Source: DASRDR01 sp963812945 [NCBI: uncultured Candidatus Rokubacteria bacterium] (GTDB lineage: Bacteria > Methylomirabilota > Methylomirabilia > Rokubacteriales). From it: a stretch of DNA of 64,000 nucleotides. A program made the position numbers and the translations under genes. The notes under the pieces are model-generated. The model ran no database searches, was not told the origin of the DNA, and saw nothing but the letters and a program-made list of their open reading frames with translations. This document shows positions 60,000 through 64,000 of this stretch, one piece after another; positions within the stretch are counted from its first letter, which is position 1, and every line of letters begins with the position of its first letter. Where the stretch lies: NCBI GenBank assembly GCA_963812945.1, contig CAWEXD010000008.1:868001-932000 (forward strand). Direction: 5' to 3'.

Positions 60000-62339
60000 T
60001 CAGCGACTCCCGCTCGGCTCGAGGCGCTGGTGGGATTCCGCGTCGGTCGAGACGCGCGCCCAGTCGTAGCGCATCGGGCGGAGGCGGACCTCCGCCCAGT
60101 CGCCGGCCTGGTCGGCGTAGTGGGGGCTGCCGGGGTGACCCGAGGCGCCGAGCGGCACGATCCACGCGCTCCGTTCCCAGTCACCCAGGTCGAACACGTA
60201 GCGGGCGACGGAGGTGAGCATCAGCTGGAAGCCCGCCGCCGGGACGAACTCCGCGGCCTGCACCGTTTCGCCATCGCCGCCCATGGGCAGGGACGGAGGG
60301 TCGAGGAGCGCGGCGTGGTCGGGAAAGAGCGGTGACAGGGGATGGGTCGGCCGTGTCGCGTGAACGCGTCCCCAGGCCCACGACGCGGGGTCCGGGCCGA
60401 GTCCCTCGCGGAGCGCGGCGACGGCGCCCGCGAGCGCCCGCGCCATCGCGCTTCCCCAGTCGTCGCCCGCTGCCAAGAGCGTCCGGTCATCCTCGCGGAT
60501 CCACTCCGCCAGGCGGCCGCGCAGGCGTGCTACGTGCGTGACCGGAGCGCTCGGGAGGCGCCCGAACGCGTCCGCCGCGAGCGGGCCGAGCGCGGGGCCC
60601 AGCACGTCCCGCGAGAGCTGGGAACGAAACGCCGCGTAGATGGTCGCCGCCGCGCTGTCCGGATCCATCGCGCCGTTCCATCGCCGGAGCAGGGCGAGCG
60701 CCGCGCGGGAGCCCGCGTCGAGCGGCTCGATGCGGCTCGCCAGCTCGACGAGGCTCCCGGCGGGGATCGAGACCCGATCGGCGTGAATCGCCGCCATGTC
60801 GTCGGCCGTCGCGCCGCGGAGATCCCGGAGCCGGGCCACGATCCGCCGGGTCCGGAAGTCCGGGGCGTAGTCGAGCCCGAGGTAGTGGGGGTAGTCGGCG
60901 TCCGCGATCCGGCTGTTCGCCGTGGCGATCCAGCCGGCGGCCGGGTTCCGCATGGCCGGCATGGCGTCGAAGGGGATCGCGCCCCGCCACTCGTGATCGC
61001 CGTCCCACCCCGGGACGGGAAGCCACGCGTTCGCTGCGGCCCGCACGGGCACGACGCCGCGGGTCCGGTACCCGATCGCGCCGTGCACGTCGGCGAAGAC
61101 CAGGTTGTTGCCCGGGTCGACCCAGGGCCGCATCGCCGCCTCGAGCTCGTCGGCGGAGGCGGCCCGGAGCATCGGGACGAAGGCGTCGAACGTTCGGTTC
61201 ACCTCGGCGGTCGCGGTGTAGCGGAGCGCCACGGCGTGCCCGCTCGCCGGGTGTCCCAGGACGACCGGCCCATGATGGGTCTGGGTGATCTGGACGTCGA
61301 CCGGCCGACTCCCGCGAACCTGGATGGTCTCGTGCCACACGTCGGCCTGCCGCCACTCCCCCCGGAATTCGTAGCGCGTGGAGTCCGTCGGGTCGAAGCG
61401 CTCCACGAAGACGTCCTGGTAGTCCGCCATGGCGTGCGTGACGCACCAGGCCACGTGGCGGTTGTGGCCGAAGTGCGGGAGACCCGGCACGCCGGGGAAC
61501 GACAGCCCGATGGCGTCGAACTCCGGGCAGGCGAGATGGTTCTGGTAGTAGCAGTTCGGGGTGTCGAGCGCGCGATGGGGATCGCCCGCGACGAGCGGGC
61601 GCCCCGAGGCCGTGCGAGCCCCGGAGAGCGCCCAGCTGTTGCTGCCGCCGATCCAGCTCGGCAGGGACGCGAGCGTGGCGTCGCTCCGCCCCAGCGCCTC
61701 GAGGGCGTCGTCGACCGGACCCCGGTATTCGGCGCCCGGCGGGACGATCAGAAGGGGCGTGGGCGGGGTCCCCGGGCAGAGGTAGGCGGCCAGGCGCGGT
61801 CCGAGCTGGCGAACGAGGCGCGCCCGCCAGAGCTTCATCTGCCAGGGCCCCATCTCCACGTGCCGGACCTTGAAGATGGCCAGGCTGTCCCACGGCGTCC
61901 AGGGCTCGGGCCGGGTACCGAGCAGGTGGAACTCGACGGGCCAGGCGCCCGTGCTTTCGAGGAACGCGTTCACGCCGCCCGAGTAGGCGTCGAGCATCGC
62001 GCGGGTCGCGGGCGCGGCCCCGTCGTAGTCGGCGCGGGCACTCCGTCCGAGACCGAGCCGGCGGGCGAGCACGTCCTGCGCTACGGCCGGCGCCCCCGCG
62101 AGCTCCGCCCACCGCCCGTGAGCGCGCCGGCGGTCGTACTCCATGTGCCAGAGCCGATCCTGAGCGTGGACGAGGCCCTGGGCGAAGAACGCGTCGTGGG
62201 CGTTCGCCGCTCGCGCGTGCGGGACGCCGTCCGCGTCCCGCCAGACGTCGACGGGGCCGGTCAGGCCAGGAAGCCTCCGGGGGCTCGTCAGGTCCGGGAG
62301 CGCAGCGAGGAGATCTCGCCGGTGGGCTGGCGCCGCCAC
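60000..62339 (-). CDS. penicillin acylase family protein (Ntn-hydrolase), no signal peptide
   Basis: A 779-residue precursor of the penicillin amidase/acyl-homoserine-lactone acylase family. The N-terminal A-chain part is DADGVPHARAANAHDAFFAQGLVHAQDRLWHMEYDRR. The self-cleavage site and nucleophile Ser lie in WIGGSNSWALSG, and the B-chain follows with GLPHFGHNRHVAWCVTH and GNNLVFADVHGAIGYRTRG. Relatives cleave acyl-amides in the periplasm, but here the GTG start has an in-frame TAA 9 nt before it and no signal peptide follows, so a cytosolic protein is implied. It lies between a solute-binding-like protein and an MFS transporter. Confidence 0.9.
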   Translation of the reverse strand: MAAPAHRRDLLAALPDLTSPRRLPGLTGPVDVWRDADGVPHARAANAHDAFFAQGLVHAQDRLWHMEYDRRRAHGRWAELAGAPAVAQDVLARRLGLGRSARADYDGAAPATRAMLDAYSGGVNAFLESTGAWPVEFHLLGTRPEPWTPWDSLAIFKVRHVEMGPWQMKLWRARLVRQLGPRLAAYLCPGTPPTPLLIVPPGAEYRGPVDDALEALGRSDATLASLPSWIGGSNSWALSGARTASGRPLVAGDPHRALDTPNCYYQNHLACPEFDAIGLSFPGVPGLPHFGHNRHVAWCVTHAMADYQDVFVERFDPTDSTRYEFRGEWRQADVWHETIQVRGSRPVDVQITQTHHGPVVLGHPASGHAVALRYTATAEVNRTFDAFVPMLRAASADELEAAMRPWVDPGNNLVFADVHGAIGYRTRGVVPVRAAANAWLPVPGWDGDHEWRGAIPFDAMPAMRNPAAGWIATANSRIADADYPHYLGLDYAPDFRTRRIVARLRDLRGATADDMAAIHADRVSIPAGSLVELASRIEPLDAGSRAALALLRRWNGAMDPDSAAATIYAAFRSQLSRDVLGPALGPLAADAFGRLPSAPVTHVARLRGRLAEWIREDDRTLLAAGDDWGSAMARALAGAVAALREGLGPDPASWAWGRVHATRPTHPLSPLFPDHAALLDPPSLPMGGDGETVQAAEFVPAAGFQLMLTSVARYVFDLGDWERSAWIVPLGASGHPGSPHYADQAGDWAEVRLRPMRYDWARVSTDAESHQRLEPSGSR

Positions 62340-62348
62340 GAGGACGAG

Positions 62349-63095
62349 TTACTGCGGCGGCGCCGGCGGAGCGACGGAGACGCCCTGCACGGCGTTCCGC
62401 TTGATCGCCTCGGCCACGACACCCGATGCCTTGACGCCTTCCACGAAGGCACGGAGAAACGTGGCGCCAGCCGCCCGCGCCTTCGGCGTGCCGATCGCCT
62501 GCTGCACGCCGGTGATCTGACCGTCGAGCACCCGCGCGCCGGGAAGCTTCTGGACGTCCTTCAAGAGCCTCGGCTTGAGACCGGAGAGCACGTCCAGCCG
62601 CTCGTTGACGAACAGGTCGAAGGAGCCGTCGATGCCCTGCGCTCGCAGCAGGGTGGCCTGCTTCACGTTGCGGGTGAGGTAGAGGTCGTAGGCGCTCTTC
62701 TCCGCGACGGCGATGCGCACGCCCTGGCGGTCGACGTCACCGATGGAGCGGATGGACGAGCCCGCCGGCACGAGAAAAGTCACCGGGATCTCGAGGTACG
62801 CGGCGGTGAAGGCGATCTCGTTCGCGCGCTGGGGCTCGGCCCCGAGGAACGCGACGTCCCAGACGCCGGTGCGCACGCCGTCGGCCAGCGCGCCGGCCGA
62901 GTCGAACTTGAGGAACTCGAGCGGCACGCCGAGCCGCCGGCCGAGCTCTCTCGCGAGATCCGGCGCGACCCCCCGCGGGTCCGTCGCCGAGGAGCCCGGC
63001 GTGACGAGGAGGAAGTTCTGATGGTTGAGCCCCACCCGGAGCGTCCCCGAGGGAGCCAGCTCGGACTTCACGACGGCAGAGATGTCGGTACTCAT
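62349..63095 (-). CDS. amino-acid-type solute-binding domain protein (SBP_bac_3), no clear signal peptide
   Basis: A 248-residue family-3 binding domain: GTLRVGLNHQNFLLV, APDLARELGRRLGVPLEFLKF, VWDVAFLGAEPQRA, IRIAVAEKSAYD and a C-terminal part ending APPAPPQ. It resembles arginine/glutamate receptors. The ATG at 63095 begins directly at the domain, so no signal peptide is seen; an ATG at 63134 adds only a weakly hydrophobic stretch. It may bind a ligand in the cytosol or be exported another way. It is the first gene of the operon with the acylase-like enzyme. Confidence 0.85.
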   Translation of the reverse strand: MSTDISAVVKSELAPSGTLRVGLNHQNFLLVTPGSSATDPRGVAPDLARELGRRLGVPLEFLKFDSAGALADGVRTGVWDVAFLGAEPQRANEIAFTAAYLEIPVTFLVPAGSSIRSIGDVDRQGVRIAVAEKSAYDLYLTRNVKQATLLRAQGIDGSFDLFVNERLDVLSGLKPRLLKDVQKLPGARVLDGQITGVQQAIGTPKARAAGATFLRAFVEGVKASGVVAEAIKRNAVQGVSVAPPAPPQ

Positions 63096-63206
63096 GGCGC
63101 CGAACGTTAGCACGAACCCGGGGATGGAGGCCATCGTGCTCCCCGATGACACCGGCGCAGGATGCGCTGCGTCAATGTCGGGACTTCAAGGCCGGACGCC
63201 GCATAG

Positions 63207-63212
63207 TATGAT
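63207..63212 (+). promoter_or_regulatory. -10 of the branched-chain-type binding protein
   Basis: TATGAT at 63207-63212 is a near-consensus -10, 62 nt before the ATG. A -35 is not evident. Confidence 0.4.
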
Positions 63213-63273
63213 CGGCGCACTCGAGCGCGATCCCCGACCCGCGAGCCACGAGCGAACCGAAGGAGGGCCGATC

Positions 63274-64000
63274 ATGCGCACGTCTTTCCACCACGGCATC
63301 CTGGGACGACGCGACCTGCTGAAGGCGGCCGCGGCCGGCGTCGTGCTGGCGGGCTGGCCCGACCAGGCGGGGGCGCAGAAGAAGACGGTCAAGCTCGCAT
63401 TCATCGGCCCGCTCACGGGCGGGACGGCGTCGAACGGGCTCGGCGGGCGCAACTCGTTCCTCCTCGCCGTCCAGGAGCGCAACGCCGATCCGAAGGGCAA
63501 GCACCAGTACGAGACCGAGGTCCTCGACGACGAGTGCAAGCCCACCGTCGCGGTGCAGGCCGCGCTGAAGGCGTCCTCGGACCCGCAGATCGTGGCGGGC
63601 GTGACGCACTACTGCTCGGTCACGGCGATCGCGACCATCGACACCTACCACAAGGCCGGCATGCCGGCGATGGTCTGGGGCGCCGTCCTGCCGGAGATCA
63701 CGTACGGTCACACGCACGTCGAGATCACCCGCGTCAACGGCACCATGATCAACCAGAACAACGTGGCGGCTGACTTCGCGGTGAAGACGCTCGGCTTCAA
63801 GACGTTCGCGCTCATCCACGACACGACCGACTACGGGCGCGCCCACGCGAAGTACTTCGGCGAGTACCTGGAGAAGGCGGGCGCGAAGATCCTCTCGACC
63901 CAGGGCACGGCCAAGGACCAGAAGGACTACGCCGCGGAGCTGACGCGCGCCAAGGCGGACCGGCCCGAGGTGATCTGGTACGGCGGCCTCACGCCCGACG
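63274..64000 (+). CDS. ABC transporter substrate-binding protein, LivK/branched-chain type (cut by window end)
   Basis: The start of a Peripla_BP_6 receptor; 242 residues are visible. The twin-arginine signal LGRRDLLKAAAAGVVLAG indicates Tat export. The mature part opens VKLAFIGPLTGGTASNG, and GVTHYCSVTAIATIDTYHKAG, TDYGRAHAKYF and KDQKDYAAELTRAKADRPEV are typical LivK-like segments. AAGGAGG lies 8 nt upstream of the ATG. Relatives bind branched-chain amino acids, amides or aromatic acids. The permease and ATPase genes would lie past the edge. Confidence 0.9.
   Translation, partial: MRTSFHHGILGRRDLLKAAAAGVVLAGWPDQAGAQKKTVKLAFIGPLTGGTASNGLGGRNSFLLAVQERNADPKGKHQYETEVLDDECKPTVAVQAALKASSDPQIVAGVTHYCSVTAIATIDTYHKAGMPAMVWGAVLPEITYGHTHVEITRVNGTMINQNNVAADFAVKTLGFKTFALIHDTTDYGRAHAKYFGEYLEKAGAKILSTQGTAKDQKDYAAELTRAKADRPEVIWYGGLTPD

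Noticed and set aside
60342-63110. 922-codon plus-strand frame opposite the acylase and binding protein
   Set aside because: Shadow translation; the minus-strand genes have clear family motifs.
1-64000. tRNA, rRNA, CRISPR arrays, integrases and transposases
   Set aside because: Intergenic gaps are short and none showed a cloverleaf, repeat-spacer pattern or mobile-element gene; absence was judged by reading only, not by a scanning program.

Overview
The window is about 70% G+C, densely coded on both strands and rich in ABC importers, Tat-type binding proteins, MFS exporters, acyl-CoA and amidohydrolase enzymes and class III aminotransferases. Together with dispersed palindromes built on GGGGTCAGAC, this suggests a free-living soil or subsurface bacterium of the Candidatus Rokubacteria (Methylomirabilota) type. 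That assignment is inference; no rRNA, tRNA or other taxonomic marker is present. I saw no CRISPR array, transposase, phage gene or tRNA. Several genes are frameshifted.

Layout. 1-4.7 kb: a cut-off arylformamidase-like hydrolase, a single-domain response regulator, a small Cys/His protein, a thiolase and a PaaK-like adenylating enzyme. 4.9-8.2 kb: a class III aminotransferase, a DapA-family aldolase (both frameshifted) and an agmatinase-family ureohydrolase, which read as one catabolic operon. 8.4-15 kb: a complete peptide-type ABC importer (Tat-exported binding protein, two permeases, two ATPases). 15-20.6 kb: ATP-grasp ligase, GNAT acetyltransferase and MFS exporter in a tight series, then a second class III aminotransferase and a Nudix/histidine-phosphatase fusion. 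20.7-26 kb (minus strand): two amidohydrolases, an alpha/beta hydrolase and two TPM-domain membrane proteins. 26-29 kb: D-2-hydroxyacid dehydrogenase, YbaK-like deacylase, NTF2-like protein and a VapBC-type toxin-antitoxin pair.

29-32.5 kb (minus strand) is a four-gene operon with stop/start overlaps (ABM-like protein, SDR, enoyl-CoA-hydratase-like protein, gamma-glutamyltransferase). 32.7-43.3 kb holds a mixed set: EamA transporter, PPOX protein, aminopeptidase P, KANL3-like hydrolase, HAD, ROK kinase, DUF169, MFS, threonine aldolase, DUF3750 lipoprotein and DinB. 43.5-53.5 kb is the most unusual part. An M1 aminopeptidase is followed by two tandem paralogous secreted proteins of unknown function, coupled to a dimethylglycine/sarcosine-dehydrogenase-like flavoenzyme. 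Then comes an AT-richer island carrying a small twin-CX3C secreted protein, which is flanked by a direct repeat of the flavoenzyme 3' end. A TetR regulator with its alpha/beta-hydrolase partner closes this part.

53.6-64 kb: an enolase-superfamily dehydratase divergent from a molybdopterin oxidoreductase, a DoxX protein, two MFS transporters, a penicillin-acylase-family hydrolase and a solute-binding-domain protein, both without a visible signal peptide, and the start of a LivK-type binding protein cut by the window end.

The overall picture is scavenging and catabolism of amino-acid-like, peptide and amide substrates. The features that most deserve follow-up are the repeatedly duplicated 46-52 kb locus, the ATP-grasp/GNAT/MFS cassette, the guanidino-type operon and the palindrome family.
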